Below, piece after piece: positions 53,424-63,656 of a stretch of DNA of 64,000 bases; position 1 is the first letter of the stretch; the number at the start of each line of letters is the position of its first letter. The translations under genes were made by a program, and so were the position numbers. Below the pieces are notes generated by a model. That model ran no database searches, had not been told where the DNA came from, and worked only from the letters and a program-made list of their open reading frames with translations. Origin of the DNA: Sulfurimonas hydrogeniphila (lineage in GTDB: Bacteria > Campylobacterota > Campylobacteria > Campylobacterales > Sulfurimonadaceae); assembly GCF_009068765.1 (NCBI RefSeq), contig NZ_CP035534.1:496001-560000 (forward strand). The letters run 5' to 3'.

Positions 53424-56000
53424 ATGAATAACATTTTTGAGAAACTAACACATAATATGACAGAGGCGATTGAGAGTGCGTTGTCTTTAGCTTTACATAA
53501 CAAAAATCAGGAAGTGACACCGGTACACTTTTTGTGGGCACTTTTAACAAATTCGGATTCTGTACTGAACCAAATGTTTAACAAGTTGGGTATAGATAAA
53601 GTCGCAATGGAATTAGATATTAAAAGTATGGCAGAAAAACTGCCAAAATCTTCAAGTGTGACAAAAGAAAATATCAAACTTTCCCAGGATTTTGTACGAA
53701 CACTTGAAAACGGTATAGGTCTGATGACAAAAAACGGAGATTTTTATCTTGCTGTAGATACATATATATTAGCAAATTTAAATACAGAGCCGTTTTCAAC
53801 AATACTGCCAAAATATGTTGATGTCATGCAGTTGAGCAAAGAGCTTGAAGCAGCTCGCGGCGGTGCGAAAATTGATTCGCAAACAGCGGATGAAACATTA
53901 GAGGCACTTTCCAAGTATGGTATTGACTTGACAAAAGAAGCAGCGGAGGGAAAACTCGCACCGGTTATCGGACGTGATGAAGAGATAGCACGAACAATGC
54001 AGATTCTGATCCGTAAAACGAAAAACAACCCAATGCTTCTAGGAGAGCCTGGGGTTGGTAAAACAGCACTGGTTGAAGGACTTGCACAGAGAATTCAAAG
54101 TGGCAATGTTCCAACTTCTTTACAGAACAAGCGTGTGGTTGCGCTTGATATGTCGGCATTGATAGCCGGTGCAAAATACCGTGGTGAGTTTGAAGACAGA
54201 CTCAAAGCGGTTATAGATGAAGTCAAAGAAAACGGGAATATTATTCTGTTTATTGACGAAATTCATACTATAGTCGGTGCCGGAGCATCAGAGGGTTCAA
54301 TGGATGCGGCAAACATCCTGAAACCTGCGCTTGCCCGTGGAGAACTCCATACTATAGGTGCAACGACGCTCAAAGAGTACAGAAAATATTTTGAAAAAGA
54401 TGCTGCATTGCAACGCCGTTTCCTGCCGATCGCTGTGGATGAACCGAGTGTAAACCAGTCACTGCAGATTCTTCGCGGAATCAAAGAGAGATTGGAAGCT
54501 CACCATAATGTGAGTATTGCAGACAGTGCATTGGTCGCTGCGGCAAAACTCTCTGACAGATATATAGCAGACAGATTCTTGCCGGATAAAGCGATCGATC
54601 TGATCGATGAAGCAGCAGCGGAACTCAAAATGCAAATAGAGTCTGAACCAAATGAACTGAGTGCTGCAAAACGCAAGCTCTCAGAGCTTATGGTTGAAAA
54701 AGAAGCACTGAAGATGGAAGAGACACCTGCGAATAAAAAGCGACTTGAAGAGATAGAAAAAGAGTTGGCTGATATTGAAGAAAAAGTAAGAAAACTTGAG
54801 TCTCAGTTCCAAACAGAAAAAGAGGTGTTTGAAAAAATCTCAGCTATTAAAGCTGAAATAGAAGCAAAACGCCGTGAAGCAGAGCTTGCAAAAAGCCGTT
54901 CTGAATTTAACCGTGCTGCAGAAATTGAGTATGGAGAAATTCCAAAACTCATTGAAGAAGAAAAAGCCTTAAATGAGCAGTGGAACAGAATGCAGGCAGA
55001 GGGAACTCTCTTGAAAAATTCTGTTGATGAAGAGTCGATTGCTTCTATTGTCAGCAGATGGACAGGTATTCCTGTAAATAAAATGCTGCAAAGCGAGAAA
55101 GACAAGATCCTGCATGTCGAAGATGTGCTGAATGAAACGGTTGTAGGACAGTCACAGGCGACGCATGCTGTTGCTCGTGCTATTAAACGCAACAAAGCAG
55201 GTCTGAGCGACAAAAACAGACCTATAGGCAGCTTTATGTTCCTTGGGCCAACAGGTGTCGGTAAAACACAGACTGCAAAAACTTTGGCAAAATTCTTGTT
55301 TGACTCTGAGGATGCGCTCATTAGAATTGATATGAGTGAATATATGGAAAAACATGCTGTGTCACGCTTGGTCGGTGCAGCTCCTGGATATGTCGGCTAT
55401 GAAGAGGGAGGACAGCTTACAGAGGCTGTAAGAAGAAAACCTTATTCTGTTGTACTTTTTGATGAAGTGGAAAAGGCACATCCTGATGTGTTCAATATGC
55501 TTCTTCAGGTGCTTGATGACGGGCGTTTGACAGACAACAAAGGTGTTACGGTTGATTTTAGCAATACTATTATCATCCTGACATCAAATATTGCAAGTGA
55601 CAAAATTATCACTCATTCAGGAAGTCCTGAACTTGAAGGCATGGTTATGGCCGAACTCAAAAAAGCCTTTAAACCTGAATTTTTGAACAGACTTGATGAA
55701 GTGGTAATCTTTAATGCGCTTGGCAAAGAACAAATTAAAGGGATTGTCGATATATTCTTTAACGAGATTGTCAACAAAGTTAAAGAGAGAAATATTGAAC
55801 TTTCTTTAAGTGAAGAGGCAAAAGAGTATATTGCAGAAGCCGGATTTGATCCTGTATACGGAGCACGTCCGCTCAAACGAGCATTGTACGAAATTGTGGA
55901 AGACCGTTTGGCTGACTTGATTCTTGAAGGGACAGTGAAAGAGGGCTCTCATGTTGAATTTACCGTTGTAAACGGTGAGGTGGAAGTTAAGGTTTCTTAA
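53424..56000 (+). CDS. clpB: Protein disaggregase ClpB
   Basis: 858 residues, a heat-shock Hsp100 that resolubilises aggregates with DnaK. It has an N-terminal Clp repeat domain, AAA1 with [15 protein letters not shown], the coiled-coil M domain (about 405-520, Lys/Glu-rich), and AAA2 with [15 protein letters not shown] and [13 protein letters not shown]. The C-terminus [15 protein letters not shown] is typical. It is transcribed from the consensus promoter at 53311. Confidence 0.97.
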   Translation: MNNIFEKLTHNMTEAIESALSLALHNKNQEVTPVHFLWALLTNSDSVLNQMFNKLGIDKVAMELDIKSMAEKLPKSSSVTKENIKLSQDFVRTLENGIGLMTKNGDFYLAVDTYILANLNTEPFSTILPKYVDVMQLSKELEAARGGAKIDSQTADETLEALSKYGIDLTKEAAEGKLAPVIGRDEEIARTMQILIRKTKNNPMLLGEPGVGKTALVEGLAQRIQSGNVPTSLQNKRVVALDMSALIAGAKYRGEFEDRLKAVIDEVKENGNIILFIDEIHTIVGAGASEGSMDAANILKPALARGELHTIGATTLKEYRKYFEKDAALQRRFLPIAVDEPSVNQSLQILRGIKERLEAHHNVSIADSALVAAAKLSDRYIADRFLPDKAIDLIDEAAAELKMQIESEPNELSAAKRKLSELMVEKEALKMEETPANKKRLEEIEKELADIEEKVRKLESQFQTEKEVFEKISAIKAEIEAKRREAELAKSRSEFNRAAEIEYGEIPKLIEEEKALNEQWNRMQAEGTLLKNSVDEESIASIVSRWTGIPVNKMLQSEKDKILHVEDVLNETVVGQSQATHAVARAIKRNKAGLSDKNRPIGSFMFLGPTGVGKTQTAKTLAKFLFDSEDALIRIDMSEYMEKHAVSRLVGAAPGYVGYEEGGQLTEAVRRKPYSVVLFDEVEKAHPDVFNMLLQVLDDGRLTDNKGVTVDFSNTIIILTSNIASDKIITHSGSPELEGMVMAELKKAFKPEFLNRLDEVVIFNALGKEQIKGIVDIFFNEIVNKVKERNIELSLSEEAKEYIAEAGFDPVYGARPLKRALYEIVEDRLADLILEGTVKEGSHVEFTVVNGEVEVKVS

Positions 56001-56069
56001 GAATCTTAACCACGCTTTAAGTAAAGTTTTTGTAAACTTCCGAACTTAAATCAGATAAGGATATGTCGA

Positions 56070-56204
56070 ATGAAAAGAACATACCAGCCACACAATACAC
56101 CTAGAAAGCGAACACACGGTTTTAGAGCCAGAATGGCTACTAAAAATGGTCGTAACATCATTAATCGTCGTCGTGCCAAAGGTCGTAAAAAATTGACAGT
56201 ATAG
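56070..56204 (+). CDS. rpmH: 50S ribosomal protein L34
   Basis: 44 residues with the full L34 sequence pattern ([20 protein letters not shown], ending [12 protein letters not shown]). Its end overlaps the inferred rnpA start, as in many bacteria. AAGGA lies upstream of the ATG. First gene of the rpmH-rnpA-yidD-yidC-jag-mnmE-ruvX cluster. Confidence 0.97.
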   Translation: MKRTYQPHNTPRKRTHGFRARMATKNGRNIINRRRAKGRKKLTV

Positions 56205-56530
56205 GCGGATTCAACACACTGAAACTCCATAAAGAGTTTCAATATGTTTACAACAAAGGAAAAAACCAACATTCTCAGAGTGTTGTCCTCTTTTTCCTTC
56301 CTCAACCAGGAGTACGCAAAGTAGGTTTTACCGCCACCAAAAAACTTGGCAATGCGGTAAAGCGTAATCGGGCGAAGCGCCGTCTTCGTGCGCTTTTTTG
56401 TGAGTACTCCTATTCACTAAAAGACGGTATCTATGTATTTGTTGCAAAAGCGGCAATCTTTGACGCACCATTTGAAAAACTCACCAATGATTTCCATAAA
56501 GTATTAACCCGTGCGAAAACTTTTACTTAA
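56192..56530 (+). CDS. rnpA: Ribonuclease P protein component, apparently with a non-standard start codon
   Basis: About 112 residues if translation begins at ATT 56192. The protein subunit of RNase P assists tRNA 5' processing. The core motif is intact ([20 protein letters not shown]), as is the N-terminal [18 protein letters not shown]. The frame is open only from 56189 and contains no ATG, GTG or TTG before the conserved region. ATT 56192 (with AGG about 9 bases upstream) or ATA 56201 would have to start it. It lies in the standard position after rpmH. The exact start is uncertain; the gene itself is clear. Confidence 0.88.
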   Translation: MDSIGGFNTLKLHKEFQYVYNKGKNQHSQSVVLFFLPQPGVRKVGFTATKKLGNAVKRNRAKRRLRALFCEYSYSLKDGIYVFVAKAAIFDAPFEKLTNDFHKVLTRAKTFT

Positions 56531-56834
56531 GCTTTTATGGCTCTATCAGAAATTTTTTACACTTATCGGCTATGGATCATGCCGCTATTATCCTACATGT
56601 AGCGAATATGCACGTATAAATTTCGAAAATAATTCAATTTCAAGTGCTTTTTACCACTCTTTTACTAGAATACTACGTTGCAATCAATTTTTTGACGGCG
56701 GAATAGAGTATCCACTCCTGGACAAACTCTCTTTAGAGCCCGCTAAACTTGAAATTGATACTGTAAAATATTGGTTGGTTCCAAATAAAAAAAACCGCTA
56801 TTACATCATAAAAAATTTTTTATATAAAGGGTAA
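56511..56834 (+). CDS. yidD: Membrane protein insertion efficiency factor YidD
   Basis: 107 residues with a GTG start overlapping the end of rnpA by 20 bases. The signature GYGSCRYYPTCSEYA and the amphipathic N-terminus are diagnostic. YidD assists YidC-dependent insertion at the inner membrane. It is followed 3 bases later by yidC. Confidence 0.94.
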   Translation: MRKLLLKLLWLYQKFFTLIGYGSCRYYPTCSEYARINFENNSISSAFYHSFTRILRCNQFFDGGIEYPLLDKLSLEPAKLEIDTVKYWLVPNKKNRYYIIKNFLYKG

Positions 56835-56837
56835 TTT

Positions 56838-58448
56838 GTGTTAGACAAAATGTCACCAAACCAAAGACTGATAGTCGCCGTACTATTGTCAATAATTTTT
56901 TTCGTAGGCTATACTGCGATATTTCCGCCAAAAGAACAAAAGGTAGCAGAGAATGCTAAAACAGAAAATGCTGCGTCTTTAACAGATACACAGAACAAAG
57001 ATGTTGCATCACGAGTAGAAGAGGCGTCAGGACATGCTGTATCTGAATTGGAAAAAGCAGATAAAAGCATATCCAATACCATCGTTACAATTACAAACAA
57101 GAATTTTATCTTAAAAATTGACACGCTCGGACGTATCTCTTCAAAAGAGTTGCTTGAAGAAAAGTTCAGAAATGATGATAATCTGCATGCACAGGTTATT
57201 CCGGAATTTGGAACGAAACCGCTTTATATCCGTTTCAGTGATGATGCTGTTAATGATGAAGCTACAAAAGTGGCATATAGTGCAAATGTAAGCAGTGTAG
57301 AGCTATCCGACAAGCCGGTTACTGTTACGCTGACACAAAAGTTGTCAAATCTTACCGTTACAAAAATACTGACATTTTATGCAGATGGGCATTATGATGC
57401 AAAAATATCTACATCGCAGGATGTCAGACATTATGTTTATCTGGGAGACAGACCGCAGGTTTCCAAAAAGCTTATGGCAGTTGCCGGTGCACTCATCTAT
57501 ACAGATGATGATGTTGTGCATATTATTGAAGACGGTGATGCCGAGGGAAGAAAAGTATTTCAGGGTGTAAAACTTGCATCATCGTTTGATCAGTACACTG
57601 CAATTATACTCTATGGATTTCAAAAAGATACCAATGTCATCGTTGAACGCGGAAAAGATGACAACCCTGTTGTCTACTTTGAAGCAGGCAAAGAAGAGAA
57701 CATACACGGATACATCGGACCAAAAGAGCATAAAGTCCTTAAAGCGATTGATCCGATGCTGACAAATGCTATAGAGTACGGCTGGTTTACTTTTGCTGCC
57801 AAACCTCTTTTTGCACTGCTTTCCTGGTTACACGGAATTTTTGGAAACTGGGGATGGGCTATTATTGCATTGACGGCAATTATCAGAATTGTACTTTATC
57901 CTTTGACATACAAAGGTATGGTTTCTATGCAAAAAATGAAAGAACTGGCACCGAAACTCAAAGAGCTCAAAGAAAAGTACAAAAAAGATCCGCAACGTCT
58001 CAATGCGGCTACGATGGAGATGTATAAAAAACACGGTGCCAACCCATTGGGCGGATGTCTCCCTATGATATTGCAGATTCCTGTGTTTTTCGCGCTTTAC
58101 AGAACACTTTTGAATGCTGTTGAACTGCAGGGTGCGCCATGGATTCTGTGGATTAACGATCTGTCCCGTATGGATCCGTACTATGTGCTGCCGATTTTAA
58201 TGGGTGCGTCTATGTTTTTACAGCAACGTATGACACCAAACAACTTTACAGACCCTATGCAGGAAAAAGTATTCAAATATCTTCCTGTCATATTTACATT
58301 TTTCTTTGTAACTTTTCCTTCGGGATTGGTGCTGTACTGGTTTACAAACAACCTGTTCTCAATTGCACAGCAGTATATTGTAAATCAGCAGTTCAAAAAT
58401 GCCAAAGATGCAAAAGCGGCAATTGAAAAAAGCAGTGAGAAAAAGTAA
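56838..58448 (+). CDS. yidC: Membrane protein insertase YidC
   Basis: 536 residues. An N-terminal anchor (RLIVAVLLSIIFFVGYTAIF) is followed by a large periplasmic beta domain and the conserved C-terminal insertase core (PLTYKGMVSMQKMKELAPKL, NPLGGCLPMILQIPVFFALY, FFVTFPSGLVLYWFTNNLFS). A GTG start at 56838 is chosen because AAAGGG lies 6-7 bases upstream; ATG 56850 is the alternative. It overlaps the jag ATG by one base. Confidence 0.96.
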   Translation: MLDKMSPNQRLIVAVLLSIIFFVGYTAIFPPKEQKVAENAKTENAASLTDTQNKDVASRVEEASGHAVSELEKADKSISNTIVTITNKNFILKIDTLGRISSKELLEEKFRNDDNLHAQVIPEFGTKPLYIRFSDDAVNDEATKVAYSANVSSVELSDKPVTVTLTQKLSNLTVTKILTFYADGHYDAKISTSQDVRHYVYLGDRPQVSKKLMAVAGALIYTDDDVVHIIEDGDAEGRKVFQGVKLASSFDQYTAIILYGFQKDTNVIVERGKDDNPVVYFEAGKEENIHGYIGPKEHKVLKAIDPMLTNAIEYGWFTFAAKPLFALLSWLHGIFGNWGWAIIALTAIIRIVLYPLTYKGMVSMQKMKELAPKLKELKEKYKKDPQRLNAATMEMYKKHGANPLGGCLPMILQIPVFFALYRTLLNAVELQGAPWILWINDLSRMDPYYVLPILMGASMFLQQRMTPNNFTDPMQEKVFKYLPVIFTFFFVTFPSGLVLYWFTNNLFSIAQQYIVNQQFKNAKDAKAAIEKSSEKK

Positions 58449-59320
58449 TGATTAAGATTGAGGCAGTAACCCTGGAAGGTGCATTCAAAGATGCAGCCAC
58501 TGCACTGGACTGCTCTGTAACGCAGCTGGCTGTTGAAGTTGTACAGGCTCCAAGCAGTGGCTTTTTAGGCTTTTTTAAAAAGAAAGCTATAATAGTTGCA
58601 ACAATAAAAAATGAGATTTCCAAAGAAGAAAAAGAACCGCAAAAGACTCCTCAAAAGGCTCCGGAAATTTTGCCGGATACAAATGATGATATACAACAGC
58701 ATACAATGCTCAACGATACAATTATGCCTACGTCATTTGTAAGTGATCAGGATGAAGATGAACTCGAAGAAGATTTGGCGAGCGGGCTTGCATATACAGC
58801 AGACTATGATGATGAATATGATGACATAGCAATAGAAGAAGTGAGCGATACTCCAAATATAGAAACAATTGTTACAGAGGTTGAAAAAGACATTAGCCAA
58901 CTCTTTGCTCTTATCTGTTTTGACATAGAAAAAGTTGAAGTTTCAGCCTATGACAAAGAAACACTGTTGGTTGAGTTTAAGGGTGAAGATGCAGCACTTC
59001 TTATAGGAAAAGAGGGCTATAGATACAAGGCGCTCTCTTATATGCTGTTTAATTGGATTAATACAAAATATGGTTTGCAAATACGTCTTGAGATAGCAGA
59101 GTTTTTAAAAAACCAGGAAGAGTCGGTTGGGAGATACCTAACAAATGTTTATGAAAATATTGACAGAGACGGACGGGCACAGACAAAAATACTTGACGGT
59201 GTACTGGTACAAATTGCACTCAAAGAGTTGCGTGAACGGTATCCGGACAAATACGTAGTTATCCGTTCTACAAAAGACGGTCTGAAATATATAATCATTA
59301 ATGATTACCACAACAACTAG
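58448..59320 (+). CDS. jag: Jag (KhpB-like) KH/R3H RNA-binding protein
   Basis: 290 residues. The N-terminal Jag domain (IEAVTLEGAFKDAATALDCS, ending GFLGFFKKKA) is followed by a long acidic linker, a KH domain (VEFKGEDAALLIGKEGYRYK) and an R3H domain near the C-terminus. Jag/KhpB binds RNA and is encoded with yidC across bacteria. The start overlaps the yidC stop (TAATG). Confidence 0.92.
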   Translation: MIKIEAVTLEGAFKDAATALDCSVTQLAVEVVQAPSSGFLGFFKKKAIIVATIKNEISKEEKEPQKTPQKAPEILPDTNDDIQQHTMLNDTIMPTSFVSDQDEDELEEDLASGLAYTADYDDEYDDIAIEEVSDTPNIETIVTEVEKDISQLFALICFDIEKVEVSAYDKETLLVEFKGEDAALLIGKEGYRYKALSYMLFNWINTKYGLQIRLEIAEFLKNQEESVGRYLTNVYENIDRDGRAQTKILDGVLVQIALKELRERYPDKYVVIRSTKDGLKYIIINDYHNN

Positions 59321-59323
59321 ACT

Positions 59324-60661
59324 ATGAATGAAACTATAGCTGCCATTGCAACAGCAAATGGCATTGGCTCTATTGCTATTATTCGTTTGAGTGGTGAAAA
59401 AGCTCTGACAATAGCAAAACAGCTTACATGTAAAGAGAATTTCATCCCCAGATATGCCACACTCACAAATATTTACAATAATGAAAATGAGCTTATTGAT
59501 GAAGCGATAGTTATTTACTTTCAGGGACCATACTCTTTTACTGCTGAGGATGTTGTAGAGATACAGTGTCACGGCGGTTTTATAGTTGCACAGAGTATTC
59601 TCAGAGCAACACTCAAAGCAGGGGCACGTCTTGCCAATGCCGGTGAATTTTCAAAACGGGCTTTTCTAAACGGAAGAATTGACTTGAGTGAAGCAGAAGC
59701 CATAGCACAGCTTATAGAAGCCAAAAGTGAAGATGCGGCAAAAATTTTGGCTTCTCAGATGAAAGGTTCTTTGAAAGAATTTATAGAGCAGGTCAGAGAT
59801 GAGATTATTCATATTCTGGCATACAGTGAGGTTACTATAGATTATGCAGAAGAAGACTTGCCTCAGGATTTGGTAGCACAGATAGAGTCAAAACTTGAGG
59901 AACTCTATGCACTGCTCGAAAAAACCCTTATTGCTTCAAAGTCAAGAGAGGGATTGATGCAAGGGTTTAAGGTGGCTATTATCGGAAAGCCAAATGTTGG
60001 TAAAAGTTCACTCTTGAATGCCCTGCTTAATTATAACCGTGCGATAGTCAGTGATATAGCCGGCACAACACGGGATACAATAGAAGAGCAGGTCAGAATA
60101 GGCACACACCTTATACGGATTGTAGATACTGCCGGTATTCGTGAATCAAACGATGAAATAGAGCGTATTGGAATACAGCGTAGCCTTGAGGCAATCCGTG
60201 AAAGTGATATTGTTATAGCTTTGTTTGATGCTTCGCGCGTTGCAGATGCACAAGACAAAGAAATAGTAAAACTTATTGCCTCAAACAAAGAAAAAAAAGA
60301 GATACTTGTTGTTAAAAATAAAATAGACCTGGAAGAAAAATTTGACTTGCCGGGCTTGGCTTTTGATTTGGCATTGAATTCCAAGAGTGATGTGACGGCT
60401 TTGGTTAAAAAGCTTGAAGAAATTATGGACTCAAATAATGTAAGTGATGAGATTATGCTTATCTCTGAGCGTCAAATTTCTGCAGTTGAAGCGACAATGC
60501 AAAATATACAAGAGGCTTTTGAACCGCTCAAGGATCAGGAATTGGAAATATTTTCTTTTCATCTCAATGAAGCTGTAAAGGCAATGGCAGGCATTACCCG
60601 TCCGTTTGAAAATGATGAAATGCTTGATAAAATGTTCGGCTCTTTTTGTCTGGGTAAATAG
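59324..60661 (+). CDS. mnmE: tRNA uridine-5-carboxymethylaminomethyl modification GTPase MnmE
   Basis: 445 residues, acting with MnmG on the wobble uridine of tRNAs. It has an N-terminal folate-binding domain, a helical domain, and a GTPase insert with G1 GKPNVGKSS, G2/G3 GTTRDTIEE and DTAG, and G4 NKID. The C-terminal FCLGK holds the conserved Cys. It begins 3 bases after jag. Confidence 0.96.
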   Translation: MNETIAAIATANGIGSIAIIRLSGEKALTIAKQLTCKENFIPRYATLTNIYNNENELIDEAIVIYFQGPYSFTAEDVVEIQCHGGFIVAQSILRATLKAGARLANAGEFSKRAFLNGRIDLSEAEAIAQLIEAKSEDAAKILASQMKGSLKEFIEQVRDEIIHILAYSEVTIDYAEEDLPQDLVAQIESKLEELYALLEKTLIASKSREGLMQGFKVAIIGKPNVGKSSLLNALLNYNRAIVSDIAGTTRDTIEEQVRIGTHLIRIVDTAGIRESNDEIERIGIQRSLEAIRESDIVIALFDASRVADAQDKEIVKLIASNKEKKEILVVKNKIDLEEKFDLPGLAFDLALNSKSDVTALVKKLEEIMDSNNVSDEIMLISERQISAVEATMQNIQEAFEPLKDQELEIFSFHLNEAVKAMAGITRPFENDEMLDKMFGSFCLGK

Positions 60662-60663
60662 TT

Positions 60664-61080
60664 TTGAAATATATTGCAATAGATTTGGGGCTCAAACGTA
60701 TCGGATTGGCATATTCAGCACATAAAGAGATCGTTACACCTCTTCCCGCCATTATAAGAAAAAACCGCAACCAGGCTTCACTGGAAGTAAAAAAAGCCAT
60801 AAAAGAGTGGGAAGCTGATGCGGTTGTCATAGGCATTCCTCTGGGCGGGAGCAGTGAAGATGAGATGCGCAGACGTATTGAACATTTTATGAATCTGGTT
60901 GCTTTTGAGGGAGAAATCTTTTATCAGGATGAAGCTGGCAGCTCACTTGAAGCGGAGCAGATGATGAAAGGTAAAATAAAATATATCCGCGATGGTCGAG
61001 TGGACTCACTTTCAGCAATGATTATTTTACAAAGATTTTTACAACTTAAAGGCACCTCTAAAAACCCTGATATATATTAA
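60664..61080 (+). CDS. ruvX: Putative pre-16S rRNA nuclease / Holliday junction resolvase RuvX (YqgF)
   Basis: 138 residues with an RNase-H-like fold: IAIDLGLKRIGLAYS (first catalytic Asp), VVIGIPLGGSSED, YQDEAGSSLEAEQ and DSLSAMIILQRFL (last Asp). The TTG start at 60664 lies 2 bases after the mnmE stop and keeps the conserved N-terminus. The family is implicated in 16S rRNA 5' maturation. Confidence 0.9.
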   Translation: MKYIAIDLGLKRIGLAYSAHKEIVTPLPAIIRKNRNQASLEVKKAIKEWEADAVVIGIPLGGSSEDEMRRRIEHFMNLVAFEGEIFYQDEAGSSLEAEQMMKGKIKYIRDGRVDSLSAMIILQRFLQLKGTSKNPDIY

Positions 61081-61154
61081 CATTCACAGCAATATTCCTA
61101 CTGCTTTGCTATGGTGTCAATGATATTAAAGCTTCAGTTTACTACAATATAACT

Positions 61155-63656
61155 ATGTTAAATAAAACTATAACGTTTCAAAATATATCAGAATTAAAAA
61201 AAATGAAGCCTTTTGCTTCAGACTCTAAAACACTTATACAAATATTTTGTGCAAATAATAATCTACAAGAGATAAAAGAGATACAAAACTATTTTGCAAC
61301 AACTTATCCCCAGACTACGATTATCGGGACAACAACAGATGGTGCCTTGCACAATACAGATATTTATATTGCATCAAAGCATGTTGTAACCTTTACGAAA
61401 TTTGAAAAGACAGAGTTGAAGGCTATCCTTGTAGAGCATGCCGATTCTACACAAATGAGCTATATCTGCGGTAAAAAATTACTAAGAAAAATTCTGCGTC
61501 CCAATACAAAAGCACTCATCAGTTTTGCTGACGGACTCCACACAAACGGGGAAGAGTTCCTAAAGGGCATTAACAGTATTAATCCAAACATCGTAGTTTC
61601 AGGCGGGTTGGCCGGTGACAACGGAGAACTCAAAAAAACTTTTGTATTTAACAATAAGCATATTACTGAGAATGGAGCAGTCGGTGTTACTTTGAATTCT
61701 GATGCATTGAATGTTTTTACCCACTACAGTTTTGACTGGACACCTATAGGCAAGAAGCTTACAATTACAAAAGCAGTTAAAAACAGAGTGTATGAAATAG
61801 ACGGTATAAGCGCCGTAGATATGTATGCAAAATATATGGGCAAAGAACTGGCTCAAAATCTTCCTAAAATCGGTATAGAATTTCCACTTATATTTGAAAA
61901 AGACGGGGTAAACATAGGCAGGGCAGTACTGTTTAAACACGAAGACGGTTCGTTGACCTTTGCCGGCAATCTTGACGAGGGTGAGAAAGTCCGTTTTGGT
62001 GTAGGTAATGTTGATAATCTGCTAAAAAGTGGTGAATATCAGCTGGATAAAATATTTGACAGACTTCAGTTTCAACCCGAAGCCGTATTTGTTTACTCCT
62101 GTATGGCAAGAAGACGTTTTATGGAAAAATATATAGAGTATGAATTAGAAGGACTCTCTACGCTTGGCGACATAAGCGGTTTTTTTACTTATGGAGAATT
62201 TTTTTCTAATCAGAAAAGTGATTTGCTTAATGAATCCATTACTCTGCTTGGTCTAAGCGAAAGCAATAAAACACTCGAGAGTGTTCACAGAAAAAGTGTT
62301 ATACACAAAAAAGATTTCGCAGTGAGTACAGAATATGCCCTTGCAAACCTTGCAAACAGCGTATCGCAGGAGTTGGCTGAGTTAAATGCCGAACTTGAAA
62401 AAAGAGTGCAAAGAAGTGCGGAGTTTATCTACAAACAGGCATATTTTGATAAATTGACAGAGATGCCAAACAGATTGAGTCTGCTTCACAGGATAGATGA
62501 GTGTGTGGGTGAAACAGTTTTTTTGGTAAATATTGATGATTTTACTACTATAAATGATTTTTACGGGCATGCGGTAGGCGATACTGTGTTGGTAAAAATG
62601 TCGCAATATTTACACGAATTTACAAAACGTGAGGGAATGGAGTTATTTAAGTTGCCTTCGGATGAGTTTGCCATTATTTCAAATAAAGAACAAACCTATA
62701 CGGTTATTGAAAATACCATTCAACAGCTTATAAGTAATATAGAACAAAAAGAGTTTTTGGTAAAAGATCAGGTTATTCATGTTTCGGTGACTGTTTCAGC
62801 AGCATATATCAATGAGAAAAAAACCGGTCTGGCTAATGCCGATATGGTGCTTAAAGCTGCGAAAAAAGCGCACAAACCCTATTTGATTTTCAATAAATCT
62901 TTAGAACTTGCAAAAAAATATGAGTCAAATCTGCAAATGGCAAATGAGATTAAAAGAGCGATAGAGAATGATGACATTATTCCGTACTATCAGCCTATTT
63001 TTAGTATAAAAACAGGAAAAATTGAAAAATATGAAGCACTTGTACGCCTGAGAAAAGCTGATGGAAAAATTCTTTCTCCCTATTTTTTTCTTGAAATCAG
63101 TGAAAAAATAAGGCTCTACCCTCGAATAACCGAAATTATGATAGAAAAAACATTTTCTTTTTTTGCCGGCAACGGTTTGGACTTTAGCATCAATCTCTCT
63201 TTCAGTGACATATTCAGCGAAAAAATGCGAAATTTTCTTTTTGAAAAAATCAAAGAGTATAGTATTGCAAAGCAGTTAACAATAGAAATTCTGGAAACAC
63301 AGGAGTATACGAACGAAAATATCGTAAACGATTTTACAAAAGAAGTCTATGCATCAGGCGCATCTATTGCCATTGATGATTTTGGAAGCGGATTTGCCAA
63401 TTTTCAATATATGACAAGTATTTCATGTGATTATATGAAAATAGACGGTTCGCTGATTAAAAATATTCATCAGGATCAAAATTCGCGCTTGATTGTCGAA
63501 ACAATTGTGGTATTTGCAAAAAAACTTGGGAAAAAAGTCATAGCAGAGTTTGTGCACTCTGCCGAGGTGTTGGATGTTGTCAGAGAAATTGGTATAGAAT
63601 ATGCGCAAGGGTATTACCTTGGCGAACCACAGGAAAAGCTTATTGAGCCATTATGA
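61155..63656 (+). CDS. FIST-domain cyclic di-GMP protein with degenerate GGDEF and intact EAL
   Basis: 833 residues. FIST N and C sensor domains fill about 1-385 (VVSGGLAGDNGELKKTFVFN, FVYSCMARRRFM). A GGDEF domain at about 425-570 reads LPSDEFAII in place of GGDEF, so diguanylate cyclase activity is unlikely. The EAL domain (about 595-833) keeps YEALVRLR, NLSFSD, EILETQE, IDDFGSGFAN, MKIDG and QGYYLGEP, consistent with phosphodiesterase activity. No membrane segment. FIST domains are thought to bind small molecules such as amino acids; the ligand here is unknown. Confidence 0.87.
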   Translation: MLNKTITFQNISELKKMKPFASDSKTLIQIFCANNNLQEIKEIQNYFATTYPQTTIIGTTTDGALHNTDIYIASKHVVTFTKFEKTELKAILVEHADSTQMSYICGKKLLRKILRPNTKALISFADGLHTNGEEFLKGINSINPNIVVSGGLAGDNGELKKTFVFNNKHITENGAVGVTLNSDALNVFTHYSFDWTPIGKKLTITKAVKNRVYEIDGISAVDMYAKYMGKELAQNLPKIGIEFPLIFEKDGVNIGRAVLFKHEDGSLTFAGNLDEGEKVRFGVGNVDNLLKSGEYQLDKIFDRLQFQPEAVFVYSCMARRRFMEKYIEYELEGLSTLGDISGFFTYGEFFSNQKSDLLNESITLLGLSESNKTLESVHRKSVIHKKDFAVSTEYALANLANSVSQELAELNAELEKRVQRSAEFIYKQAYFDKLTEMPNRLSLLHRIDECVGETVFLVNIDDFTTINDFYGHAVGDTVLVKMSQYLHEFTKREGMELFKLPSDEFAIISNKEQTYTVIENTIQQLISNIEQKEFLVKDQVIHVSVTVSAAYINEKKTGLANADMVLKAAKKAHKPYLIFNKSLELAKKYESNLQMANEIKRAIENDDIIPYYQPIFSIKTGKIEKYEALVRLRKADGKILSPYFFLEISEKIRLYPRITEIMIEKTFSFFAGNGLDFSINLSFSDIFSEKMRNFLFEKIKEYSIAKQLTIEILETQEYTNENIVNDFTKEVYASGASIAIDDFGSGFANFQYMTSISCDYMKIDGSLIKNIHQDQNSRLIVETIVVFAKKLGKKVIAEFVHSAEVLDVVREIGIEYAQGYYLGEPQEKLIEPL

